A DNA stretch of 64,000 nucleotides from Closterium sp. NIES-65 (lineage: Eukaryota; Streptophyta; Zygnematophyceae; Desmidiales; Closteriaceae). A program made the position numbers and the translations under genes. The notes under the pieces were generated by a model that did no database searches, was not told the origin of the DNA, and was given only the letters and a program-made list of their open reading frames with translations. Of this stretch, positions 46,100-55,500 are shown one piece after another (position 1 is the first letter of the stretch; the number at the start of each line of letters is the position of its first letter). The stretch covers positions 3,967,001 to 4,031,000 of the forward strand of contig CANXME010000532.1 of the NCBI GenBank assembly GCA_948144175.1, in the 5' to 3' direction.

Positions 46100-46636
46100 G
46101 TGTGATGCAATCATATGCATTCACGTCTGACTGCCTCCCATCATGTGTTTGTGCGTTGCATGCGTTGGAAAGGCAGTGGTGAGGTGGATGGCATGGGTTG
46201 GAAAGTGACAAAGGTCAAAGTTTGTTGCCTATGGGGAAGGGAATTGTGTGGCATGGGGTTTCCTTGGTTGGGGACTCTCTCTTGGGACCTTCCCTCTCGT
46301 CCTCCTCTTCCCCTCCTACCAGGTTTAGTGCTACTCTAATGTTCTTTTCTGGGACTTGTGAGTTAATTGTGATTGAGTTAAATTTCTGTGGCAGCATACC
46401 CCCTAGTGCGCCGAAAAGCATAACTCGAGATATGCTTCATTTTTTGATACGCTTCAAATTGGGAAATGTAGCCACGGTCTAGGGCTACAACATATTCGAA
46501 TTTCGTGGGATTCTAAAAGTGCACCATACGTCGACAACGTTTCTTGTGAAGTCGACGTTTCTGTCCAGAAATTGAGACCAACAATTTTGAGAAATTTGGG
46601 CACCTAATCTTCATAGACTCCGTCCTTAGTCTCTAA
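46100..46636 (-). repeat. Right terminal inverted repeat of the hAT element
   Basis: Reverse-complement partner of 39395-40258. The outermost bases read TTAGAGACTAAGG on the minus strand. Confidence 0.82.
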
Positions 46637-46962
46637 CATACGCCACCCTGCCCAAGGTGTATCTGCCAATGTAGAGGCAGACCACGTGCCTCATGATATT
46701 TGCACACATTTTGCAAAAACATTTGTAACGTCGCTATAATTTTCCTGTATAGTTCCATAAGCACAAGGTACAGCGACTGGACTGCCCCATCCTATTTGAA
46801 CATTGCCACCATTTTCTTTACCGGATGGTCCATATACCTGTTTGAAGAGTCCTCACCTCATGACTGGGGTTTTCCACTTTCATTCTCACCCTTGACTACC
46901 TTCCGTGAGTTCAGGCGTAATTAGCAGCTATTTAATCATCCAGCCAATCATCCCACCCACAA
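46637..46962. other. Intergenic flank upstream of the lectin-like exon
   Basis: Short sequence between the hAT element and the first recognisable host exon. A signal-peptide exon for the lectin-like gene could lie here, but I cannot identify one. Confidence 0.4.
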
Positions 46963-47548
46963 CTATGCTCACCAAGGGGACACTGAAGGAGATGGGAGGG
47001 AAGTTCACCACAACTCCGGTGACACAGTTTGTGTACGAGGCAGGGCAGACAGCGTCGGGGCATGGAGTGCAACTGGCCTTCCAGGTCAACTTCACCTTCA
47101 CGCTCTCGCCCCGGTCGGGCCGCACGTGTGGCGGAGGATTTGCCTTTGTCATCTCGGCAACGGATAAGCTGGGGAGTGGATCCAGTGTGGGGTATAGTGG
47201 AATGGACAGCCAGAGCATAGCAGTTGAATTCGACACTCTGCGGGACAAGCAGCGTTGAACATTCAAGGCCAGGCTAGGTCGGTAGCTGCTGTGAAGGCAC
47301 CATTTTCTTTGAACAACAAGAAGCCGTACACGGCAGGGGTGGACTACGATCCTAGGGATCCCGGCACCATCCATGTGTTCCTGGCTGCTACGGAGGTGAA
47401 GCCAGAGCTGCCGCTGCTGGAGAGGAGGCTGGCTCTGTGTGAGGTGCTGCAGGCTCGAGCGGAGTAGCAGAAATTCTTCTTTGGTTTGTGGTAGCCACTG
47501 TGAAGCCGTTCCAGATGCATGTCATCCTCACGTCGGCAGTGCACACAG
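46963..47548 (+). pseudogene. Legume-lectin-like domain, decayed
   Basis: This reads as most of a legume-lectin beta-sandwich. The blocks are LAFQVNFTFTLSPRSG, GGGFAFVISATDKLG, then GYSGMDSQSIAVEFDTL (family pattern GL...AVEFDT). After a frame change at about 47255 it continues as NIQGQARSVAAV, VDYDPRDPGTIHVFLA and LLERRLALCEVLQ. A stop codon near 47465 and another frame change near 47492 precede VKPFQMHVILTSAVHT, which ends at a GT splice donor at 47549. The residues expected between EFDT and NIQG, which in legume lectins carry the metal- and sugar-binding Asn/Asp, appear deleted. I see no signal peptide. This is a host gene piece, either the N-terminal part of the peptidase-LysM gene to its right or a separate lectin gene. 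Confidence 0.72.
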
Positions 47549-49297
47549 GTAATGACAGCCCTGTGGTGGTCCAATGATGGTAGTTATGATGGTGCTGGTG
47601 CTGGTGCAGCTGGCGGCGGCGGCGACCGCGGTGGCGGTGGCGGTCGTGATAGGCTGATGCTGATTGAGATTATCACATGCATTGGTGCTATCATCCCAGT
47701 AGCTTAAACCTGTTCATTCAGCTGCCTCAAGGATAGTTCATGGTGTCTAATATACAGTGCCACAATTGAAACTATATGAAATTGTTCAGCCCATTGAATG
47801 CTTGTTATCTCGCTATGCTCTCGACCATTTCCCATAACTTTATGGTGCTGCTCATGTGTGCCAATTTTTCAGGTCTTCCTGCTATACACAATCCAGTGGG
47901 TATCATTCCAGGTGAGCAGCCTACTTTTCTATTGCATCAACGACAAACAAACTACTCGTTGTCCATTAATCTCTCCCTCCGTGTTCCTCTTCTAAGAACC
48001 CTGGTGTCTGTATGTTACACAGAATTCATGCACTCTGTTCCCCAATCTTTCTCTCCAATGTACTGATTTGATTGAGCACGTGTATGTACTGTTAGTCTTA
48101 AAACGTACTAAGCTAGCTACTAACAAGCTTTAGGTGGCACTAGAACTCTCTCCTCGGGGTCACCTCCGAGGGTCCTTGGGTGCCTGACCAAGGTCAGCCC
48201 CTATCCAAGGGTCCGAGTGTGTAGAGAGAGAGTCGTAGCAACAGCTAAAGTGTAGTAGCAATCGTCGATTCCTTGGCGTTGTCAAGAGAATTAACTATAG
48301 CAGCTTACTTGCAGCAGGCACAGAAGAAATCCTTCACTAAAGTTATATTTTGGAACAACAAGAACAACTAGTTTTATACTAAGCTAAATCATTCTACTCC
48401 TACCTTGATCTAGGTGTTCCAAATTCACACCTCGTAGCGCGAGCAGATTTTCACGTTCCCTCCCATTCTCTTCGTGACCTGGTGCGCACTCGATGCGATA
48501 CCGAAATATTTCGTCTTTCGCGCGCGAACATTGTTGACGGTGCCGATCTGATAAGTTCACTTCGCGCCAATCTCGAACGGTTGCAATGAAGTCCGTTTAA
48601 AACCTGAACGAGTCGACATGTCGGTGGCGATCAGCATTGCGTTCGATCGCTCAACTGCTGCTCGCCACGTGCCCTCGCTCCAAACTTTCTTTTGATCTGA
48701 ACTGTCAGTTCTGCTAATAAACGTGAGCAACCGAACTTACTCGAGATCTCGATGATCTACCCTCCTGCGCTAAAGAACGATTCGCGAGCATATAGCGCTC
48801 GCGCTACCGAGCACGCTAATTAACACGCTAATGAACATGCTAATTAACACGCTAATGAACACACTCACGAACACGCTAACGAACACACTAATAACACGCT
48901 CACAAACACGCTAACGAATACGTCGCACTAGCAAGGACCAATCTCGCTCCTCGAACAGTGGCAACGCGAGCAGCTTCTCGCTCGAACTCATGAGCAACTG
49001 CCATTTCAAACGACAGCCCTTCAGAACCTCCAAGACAGCTCACTCAAAAACAAAAAAACGTCGGACTCGCTCCTTGAACACCACCAGCCGCTCCCATTGG
49101 TCAAGACCAGCCTATACTTCACCTTGGTTGTACTAGACTCGCCGCTCCATTCAGGTGCAGTTACAATACCTGAATCATAACCTTGAATTGGCAGATTGAA
49201 TTAGAGAAAAGGTATTTCTGTAAGCAACATGTACAACCCATCCCTTCCCATTTCAACAACTCCTTCCTCTGCCCTGAACCCACCTTGCCAATCTCAG
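47549..49297. other. Intron or spacer between lectin-like and peptidase exons
   Basis: No clear exon. A Gly-rich reading frame follows the lectin donor (about 47580-47660). A possible 42-bp mini-exon at 47873-47914 is flanked by AG and GT but cannot be tied to a domain. From about 48060 to 49150 the DNA is AT-richer and unlike either side, which suggests an old insertion of unknown type. Confidence 0.4.
48811..48922. repeat. 12-bp tandem repeat
   Basis: About nine imperfect copies of aacacgctaatg and variants (aacacgctaacg, aacatgctaatt) in the spacer of the lectin-peptidase locus. Confidence 0.8.
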
Positions 49298-49480
49298 CCT
49301 TAGGCCTGCGCATCTTTGTGGCGTCATATGCGCCAATAGGGGCCAACCCCTTCATGCACTACATGAGTGCGGACTACCAAGTGTCGTCCAACGAGCCCAA
49401 TAAATGGCACATCAGTAGCTCCCACTCCTGGGACACCATGTCCTTCCTTGGCTGGCCTGTGAAGAACCAGAAGAGCTGCA
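49298..49480 (+). pseudogene. Papain-like (C1A) peptidase, exon with the oxyanion Gln
   Basis: This exon follows a pyrimidine-rich AG acceptor and ends at the donor gtgagt (49481). It encodes GLRIFVASYAPIGANPFMHY, then HISSSHSWDTMSFLGWPVKNQKSC. The end matches the start of mature C1A peptidases (W...G.VTPVKNQG.C), where the Gln forms the oxyanion hole. The catalytic Cys lies just past this exon. The stretch before the peptidase core would be the propeptide or a linker and resembles nothing I know. The strand and order fit one gene with the EGF and LysM exons downstream. Confidence 0.72.
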
Positions 49481-49629
49481 GTGAGTGGGCATGGTTAGAA
49501 TGAATAGCGGGTACAAGGGAAGTTAGACTTTTCCACCCACAGAGGCTATGGTGTGTTGTGATTTTGAAGTACTATTAGTAGTTTTTTTTTTTCCCTATCT
49601 TCATCCTTCAAAACACTACCTTTTTCCAA

Positions 49630-49808
49630 ATGCGAGTTGGGCATATGCAATGGTGGCAAGTTTGGAGGCGGCATATGGCATTGGGCTGAACCACGGCTGT
49701 CATTGGACTCGCTCTTTGCAGCCATGGGGCTCACCTCCCCTGCTGCCAAGTGCACCAGAGGGAACTCCCTTGCTGCGGCCTTTGAAAAGCTCCTCACTCT
49801 ACCACGTG
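49630..49808 (+). pseudogene. Papain-like (C1A) peptidase, active-site helix exon
   Basis: This reads NASWAYAMVASLEAAYGI, aligning with GSCWAFAAVAA.E of papain-like enzymes, then after a one-base frame change LSLDSLFAAMGLTSPAAKC and AAFEKLLTLP. Two oddities stand out. The residue in the catalytic Cys position is Ser. The base pair before the exon is aa rather than the ag needed for splicing if the join keeps the C-x-x-C/S-W spacing. Both fit decay, though a Ser-for-Cys swap also occurs in natural relatives such as silicateins. The exon ends at a GT donor at 49809. The His and Asn active-site exons were not found. Confidence 0.65.
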
Positions 49809-50040
49809 GTCAGGTTCGGAAGCCATATTGTATCACTTCATTTTTTTCGATCCTTCTGGTCTCTTTTCTTCCATATCGTCTTGTCTGTAATATAAACCTA
49901 ATCCAAGTTCTTATTAATGGTTTGCCTGCATCTATTATCAAGCAAGGATGCATAATTGTGCTAGGTAACAAAGTTAGAGGCACGTTCACACTTCTCAGAG
50001 AAATCCACATCTGCCATTCTAATGATCTTTGTGGCCAAAG

Positions 50041-50213
50041 GAGCTACAAGGGCGTCGGGGACCTGCAGCCAAGCATGAACCCGTGCGGTCACTTAAGATG
50101 TAAGCCAAACACAAAGACCAAGAGAAACACCTGCAACTGCACCATACCTAACCAGGCCATAGAGCCCTTTGTTGCGGTGGCAAACGGATTGGGCACCCAC
50201 ACGTGCACATATG
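50041..50213 (+). pseudogene. EGF-like module 1 exon
   Basis: Encodes GDLQPSMNPCGHLRCKPN, NTCNCTIPNQAIEPFVAVAN and GTHTCTY and ends at the donor gtgagt (50214). The NPCG....C...C.C pattern is EGF-like and resembles the next module. The left boundary is uncertain. Confidence 0.6.
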
Positions 50214-50391
50214 GTGAGTCATATTTATGACCAAACAATTCCACTGAAAGCAACCATTTGGAGGTTTTCGTAGATGCAGATGCACCCATGGCATGTTTCT
50301 GCAAGTCCACCTTTTTTGTCAGCATCTCTTACATCGCATCTTTCACCACCCATGTTCACCCCCTATCATCAACTAAACACTTGACGTGTGC

Positions 50392-50580
50392 AGTTCTTAC
50401 GCTATGAACCCCTGCGGTGTGGGCAGGTGCGTGAATGATGGCAAGGGCGCCTACTCCTGCATCTGCCCTCCCAACTACATTAAGAGCACGACAGTTGACA
50501 ACTCCTCCACCTGTGATCCTTGTACCGCCAATCTAGCCTCACTCACTCATATGGCCCTCTTGACTGATCAGTACATTTGA
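50392..50580 (+). pseudogene. EGF-like module 2 exon
   Basis: This reads DVCSSYAMNPCGVGRCVNDG, then YSCICPPNY and TVDNSSTCDP. The six-Cys spacing and the Y.C.CPP core are typical of extracellular EGF-like domains. The split codon left by the preceding exon would join as Asp here, but no AG acceptor stands directly before it. The frame runs on to a stop at 50578 where an intron is expected. Confidence 0.65.
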
Positions 50581-51555
50581 TAGAGTATTATAGGTTGGTT
50601 GCTATCCCAGCAAGATGGACAATTTAGAGGGATTGTGCATATCAACAATCGTTCAGTATAGCATCACCAAGCTTCAGATAAGCTCATGTGCACCTTCTTG
50701 GCACCATCTAATTCGTGTGTGTCTCCTTTTCTCACTCCAACCAACACCACGGCAACTACTTTGACGGTCACTGGTGCTAACTGGTGGTGCTCTGGCGTCC
50801 TTGCTACGACCGGCCTTTCCTTCGCTAACCTCCCAAAGCTAACTGTGATGAGAAATAGCTGACCATTTCACCGTAGTATATGGATTTGCCTTTGTTGGAA
50901 AAATTATCCAGCGCTCTAGGGAACAGTCGATACATAGGTACCATCCTCTATATGTAAAGTAGATTTTCAAAAACATACATCTTCTTGCATGGGCATGCCA
51001 TAAAAACAAAAAACCCATTTTGCCCTGCAGGGAAATGGATATGGTAATAGGAGGTTGAATATGGAGACGTAGAAGGTAGACGTAAACGTGAGCCAGGCCA
51101 GGATCCGGCCTAGCTAAAGCTAGCCCTGGTTCCTAATGGGCTTGGCCAACTTTACTGACTGTTTGGACCATGGTGGGCCAGCCCCAGGCCAAGATCTGTG
51201 GTCCTGGGGTGTCCCTCTCCTTCATGAAATTTGATGTTTTCGCTCTACTTCCTGCTCTAGCAACCCATTCTTTAGGTCTCTCCACCTGCCTACTATCCTA
51301 GCCATCCAATTGGATGTCAGCTGTCCCTCAGTTGTCCTCAGGCCTTGTCAAAGTCACGAATAGGGTGGCCACAAGTGGCCTTTCCTCATTGGTCGGGCCA
51401 CAAGTAGTATATCCTTATTTCTCACGCCGTGGCCCAACTTTCTCACATTCTACGGACAACCCCAGCCAGTTCCAGCATATGCTCATTCATAGGATGCACG
51501 GATGGATAGTAGCATACATTTGCATAGAACAAGGAACCCCTCCTATGTATTGCAG
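50581..51555. other. Intron-like sequence before the LysM exons
   Basis: No recognisable exon. AT-rich sequence with short palindromes near 51099-51123. The right end supplies the tgcag acceptor of the LysM exon. Confidence 0.4.
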
Positions 51556-51651
51556 GCCGTTGATTGCAGCCAACCATTGCCTAAAGGCAAGGTGATTCAG
51601 TTGGGCAGCACTACCACAACTCCCTGCACTGCCTTCTTCTATACAATCAAT
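51556..51651 (+). pseudogene. LysM lead-in exon
   Basis: A clean exon between tgcag and gtgagt, 32 codons in phase: AVDCSQPLPKGKVIQLGSTT, then TPCTAFFYTIN. It joins in frame to GDSCSSI of the next exon, giving the Cys-x5-YTIN-GDSC pattern that starts plant LysM domains. The DCS..LPKGKVI part looks like the end of an earlier LysM repeat. Confidence 0.75.
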
Positions 51652-51918
51652 GTGAGTCGTCATTTGTAAACAGAGATTCAGTGAGTTAAAGCTGTGTTGT
51701 TGTTGTGTTTCCCCCCCCCCCCCCCCCCCCTCAAAGAACACGTATCCGTCCAAAACTATGCAAGAAAGGCCACCCTTCTACCACCCATCTCTGACCAACA
51801 CCACAGAACCCACCTGCAATGAATATCGTCAATTGTTTTCCTAGAAAATCCTGTCTCGGTGCACCGTTTCCCTTCAACAAGCACTCCTTTGCTCTCTCTC
51901 GCCCTCTCTCTCCTCCAG

Positions 51919-52238
51919 GGTGACAGCTGCTCGTCTATCAGCACCCAGCTTGGAATCTCATCGACTGATCTTATCTCTCTCAATCCCCTGCCTCGATTGT
52001 TCCGTGGCCATCAAGGTAAGCCACTCTCTGTGCCTCGAGCGCAACGCCACTTTTGCGTTCACCACCCCTAAGTGCTTGCAGTACGGCATGCTGACAGCAC
52101 AGGACACATGCGAGGGCCTTCTGCAGCAGGCCTTGGAGTCTAGTGAGGAGAAACGTGATGGGCTGGTAGTGGTGACTGCAGCTAGCTGGGTTGAGCTCTA
52201 CCGCAACAATCCTGGCCTCATCTGTCCTCGCACAGTTC
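51919..52238 (+). pseudogene. LysM domain exon, cut by a copia insertion
   Basis: Follows a strong pyrimidine tract and AG. It reads GDSCSSISTQLGISSTDLIS-LNP, then after a one-base frame change near 51995 CLDCSVAIKVSHSLCLERNA. A second LysM-like unit follows, CLQYGMLTAQDTCEGLLQQA up to WVELYRNNPGLICPRT. LysM modules bind N-acetylglucosamine polymers (chitin, peptidoglycan), usually outside the cell. The coding frame meets the copia LTR at 52239 inside this exon and would resume at 59782 (VPPSSATVASGNSVQ, donor at 59828). Apart from the single frame change and the insertion it is well preserved. Confidence 0.75.
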
Positions 52239-52372
52239 TGTGAAGAAGTGAACGAGAGAATGGGAATGACTATGAACGAAGTGAGTACAAATAGGAAACC
52301 CTAATTGGGTTGTACCCCCTATGGGATACCCCACTATAGCCTACAGAAACAAGAAAGCTATATGTTCTGACA
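52239..52372 (-). repeat. 3' LTR of the young copia element
   Basis: 134 bp with TG...CA ends, one difference from 59648-59781. Confidence 0.95.
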
Positions 52373-52584
52373 CACCCCCATAGGCAAAGTGGGGGAGAAC
52401 AAGGGGTCACAAGTCCAGTCAAGCAAAGCAAAGCAAAGCTCAGGGTGGATCACAAAGTCACCACGCATTCCGAGCACAAGTTCAGAGGCCACACGGCCAA
52501 TTCACATGCAAGATCATATATAGAGGTATACAAGAGTCAAGCAAGCAAGAGCAAGAGTATATATATGCGAAGGTACAAGCAAGG

Positions 52585-55500
52585 TCAAGAGGAGAGCAAG
52601 TGAGGCAAGACAGACACAAGACCCAACTGCGTGCAGCAACGCTGATGATCACAAGGTGCAAGTGCCTTGGTGAAGACATCAGCAGTGTTGGCCTCAGAGG
52701 CCACGTACGCAAGTCGCAGCTGTCCACGCTGCTGTAGCTCACGAGCAAGAAAGTAGCGGAGAGCAATGTGCTTCGTTCTATGCTCCACTCGCTGCTCTCG
52801 ACACAAGGCCAGCATGGCCTTGTTGTCTACGTACAGGACTGGAGGAGAACGAGGCTGCTCTCCAAGGTCGGTCAGCAGGTAGGTGAGCCAGCGCAACTCC
52901 TGTGCAGCCATAGCCCCAGCGTAGATCTCAGCCTCACAACTGGAGCCGAGAACAGAAGACGAGCGGGTAGCCCGCCACGAGACAGAGCCGGAACCAAGGC
53001 TGAAGGTGTAACCCTGTGACGACCGCTGCGTAGCCTGGTCGTCAGCCCAAGAAGCGTCTGCGTGCCCAGTGAGGACCACTGGACTGCGCCCTCCAAGCAC
53101 TAGCCCCATGCCCGACGTACTGCACAAGTAGCGCAACACCCTCTTCGCTGCAGCCATGTGCTCTGGTCGGTGTCTCCCAGGAGCAACAAAGCGTGCGAGA
53201 AGGCTAAGAGGGTATGCGAGGTCAGGTCGTGTGCAGGTCATCAGGTACATGAGGCAGCCAACAAGCTCTGCAAACGGGCCACTCGACTCTACGGACTCAT
53301 CCGAAGGCAGAGCTGAGAGCGAGTGGCGAGTAGGCAGAGGAGTGGCCTGAGGTGAGGAGTACGTGAAGCCGAAGCGCTGAAGGACCTGCTGCACCATGTG
53401 TGACTGAGTCAGGGTAATGGTGCGGCGTGCTCTGTCCCGGGTGATCTGCAAGCCAAGGTAGCTGCGCAGTTCACCCAGGTCAGTGCACGTGTGTCTCTTC
53501 TGCAGCTCGGACTTCACGTAGGCGAGTCCAGCAGTGTCAGCTGTGGCAAAGACCAAGTCGTCGACGTACACGAGGATGTAGAACGGCGGCAGAGAGGTGT
53601 CGGTGCGCAGAAACAGCGACGGGTCGGCAGTAGAAGGAGCAAACCCAAGTGCCGCGAGCGTAGTCCTCAGTGTGTCGTGCCACTCACGTGGCGCCTGGCA
53701 AAGACCGTAGACTGGACGCCGGAGACTCCACTGGGTACCAGGAGGGAAAGACCCAGTGAAGCCAGGTGGGCGACGCAGCCAGATCTCCTCGTGCAGGCTG
53801 CCCTGCAAGAAAGCTGTGCTGAAGTCGAGAGAGTGCAGCTCGTAGTCACGGTGAGCAGCAACGTGCAGCAGAACCCGAAGAGTGGTCATCTTCGGGATGG
53901 GGGAGAAGTTCTGAAAGTAGTCAACCCCCTGCCGCTGACTGAAGCCACGAGCCACATAACGCGCCTTGAAGACAGGAGGAGAACCCGGCGGCCGCTTCAC
54001 CCTGAAAATCCACATGCCACTGACGATGTTCGCCCAAGGAGGGGGAACAGCATCAACGTAGGTGCCTGTGGACTTCCAGGAAGCCATCTCTGCATCCATA
54101 GCTGCCTGCCACTGAGAGGAGTAGGGACCCTCTATCGCCTCCGCGTAAGAGCGCGGAGTCAGGATGTCTAGTGCATCCGGGTCTCCCTCAGGGGCTAGCA
54201 GTACAGACGCGAGACAAGGTGAAGCGGCGGCCAGACACTGGAACTCCTCCTGCCTGTCCTCAAGGACGTCCGTGCTAAGGGCACACTCACCCCCGACGGA
54301 CGGAGGGCAGGCGGACTCAGACTCAGTGACAAGACGAGCAGCGTAGTCTAGACGACAGCGCGCAGCAAAGTCGACAAGCTCAGTGACAAGGGCACACGCA
54401 GCAGACGACTCGAAGGAAGGGTCAGTGACAGCAGTAGCAAGGAGACGCGTGACAGTAGGACTGGCAGCACGAAGAGAGTCCGACTCCGGGTCGGCAAGAG
54501 TAGGAAGAGAGGAAGCAGGAGGAGAAGGCAAAGGGGCACGCAGAGGAGCAGTGGACGGACGCAGAGACATCCGGTGCGTGCCAGGGACAGGAGGAGGACG
54601 CTGACGCGACCCGCGACTACTAGCGCGCTCAGTACGAACAGGCGACACAGGACGAGACGCAGGCTCACGACGCTCAGTAAGACCTCCAGTCGGACCAGCG
54701 TAGGGAGAAGGAGCAGGCAAAGGGGAGGCAGGCTGTAGCTGTGGCTGCGACCGGACAGGCTGCGGACCCTCTAAGGGAGGAGGAGGAGGTGTAAGACCAA
54801 GAACCTGCTGAAGGAGCGGAACGAAGTACGGTCGGGGCCGCGCGGCGACGCTAGAAACAGCAGGAACAGCACCAGCAGCCCCGGCAGGAGCACCCACTCC
54901 AGCAGCACCTCCAGCAGCAACACCAGAAGCTCCAGAACCTCCAGCAGCAGCACTAGGAGCACTGTCAGTCGGACTGCCAACGGCAGGCTCAGCGCCAACA
55001 CCCTCAGCAGTACCATCTCTAGGAGAACTCTCAGACCCAGCAGCTCCAGCACCCACAGTACGAGCACCGGCGGGACGCGCGGCAGCAGTAACCTCTGCAG
55101 CCGAAGAACCACCAGCACCAGCAGCACGCCTCCAGCGCCTGGAAAACCACTCACGCAGCTCCTGTGGGGAGAGTGGCTCCCGGCGAGACGAAGCACCCCC
55201 AGGCACAGCACCTCCAGGCTCAGCACCCCCAGGCTCAGCACCCCTAGACACAGCACCCCCAGGCGCAGCACCTCCAGGCTCAGCACCCCCAGGCACAGCA
55301 CCCCCAGACTCGGCACCTCCAGGCTCAGCACCCCCAGGCACAGCACCTACAGGCTCAGCACCCCTAGGCACAGCACCCCCAGACTCGGCACCTCCAGGCT
55401 CAGCACCCTCAGGCACAGCACCCCCAGGCTCAGCACCCCCAGACTCCGCACCCCCAGGCTCAGCTCCCGCAGCAGCACCAGAGTCACCAGTGACCTCGAC

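Larger units (their letters stand above)
39395..46636 (-). mobile_element. hAT-type DNA transposon with long inverted repeats, split by a copia element
   Basis: Both ends start TTAGAGACTAAGGACGGAGTCTAtga read inward: left at 39395 and right at 46636 on the reverse strand. The inverted repeats stay alignable for about 540 bp at the right (46100-46636), and for longer with an extra segment at the left (39395-about 40258). Between them lie minus-strand pieces of a hAT (DUF659-type) transposase at about 40260-40760 and 45006-45275. A plus-strand copia element with one end missing (40875-44945) replaces the middle of the transposase, so the catalytic core between the two pieces is gone. The element cannot encode its own transposase. 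The flanks (caaaactt and catacgcc) do not match as an 8-bp duplication. Confidence 0.82.

Noticed and set aside
39387-46644. 8-bp target duplication around the hAT element
   Set aside because: caaaactt and catacgcc share too few bases to be a duplication.
47776-48066. 97-codon plus-strand frame in the host locus
   Set aside because: No domain and no fit to the exon phases on either side; probably intron.
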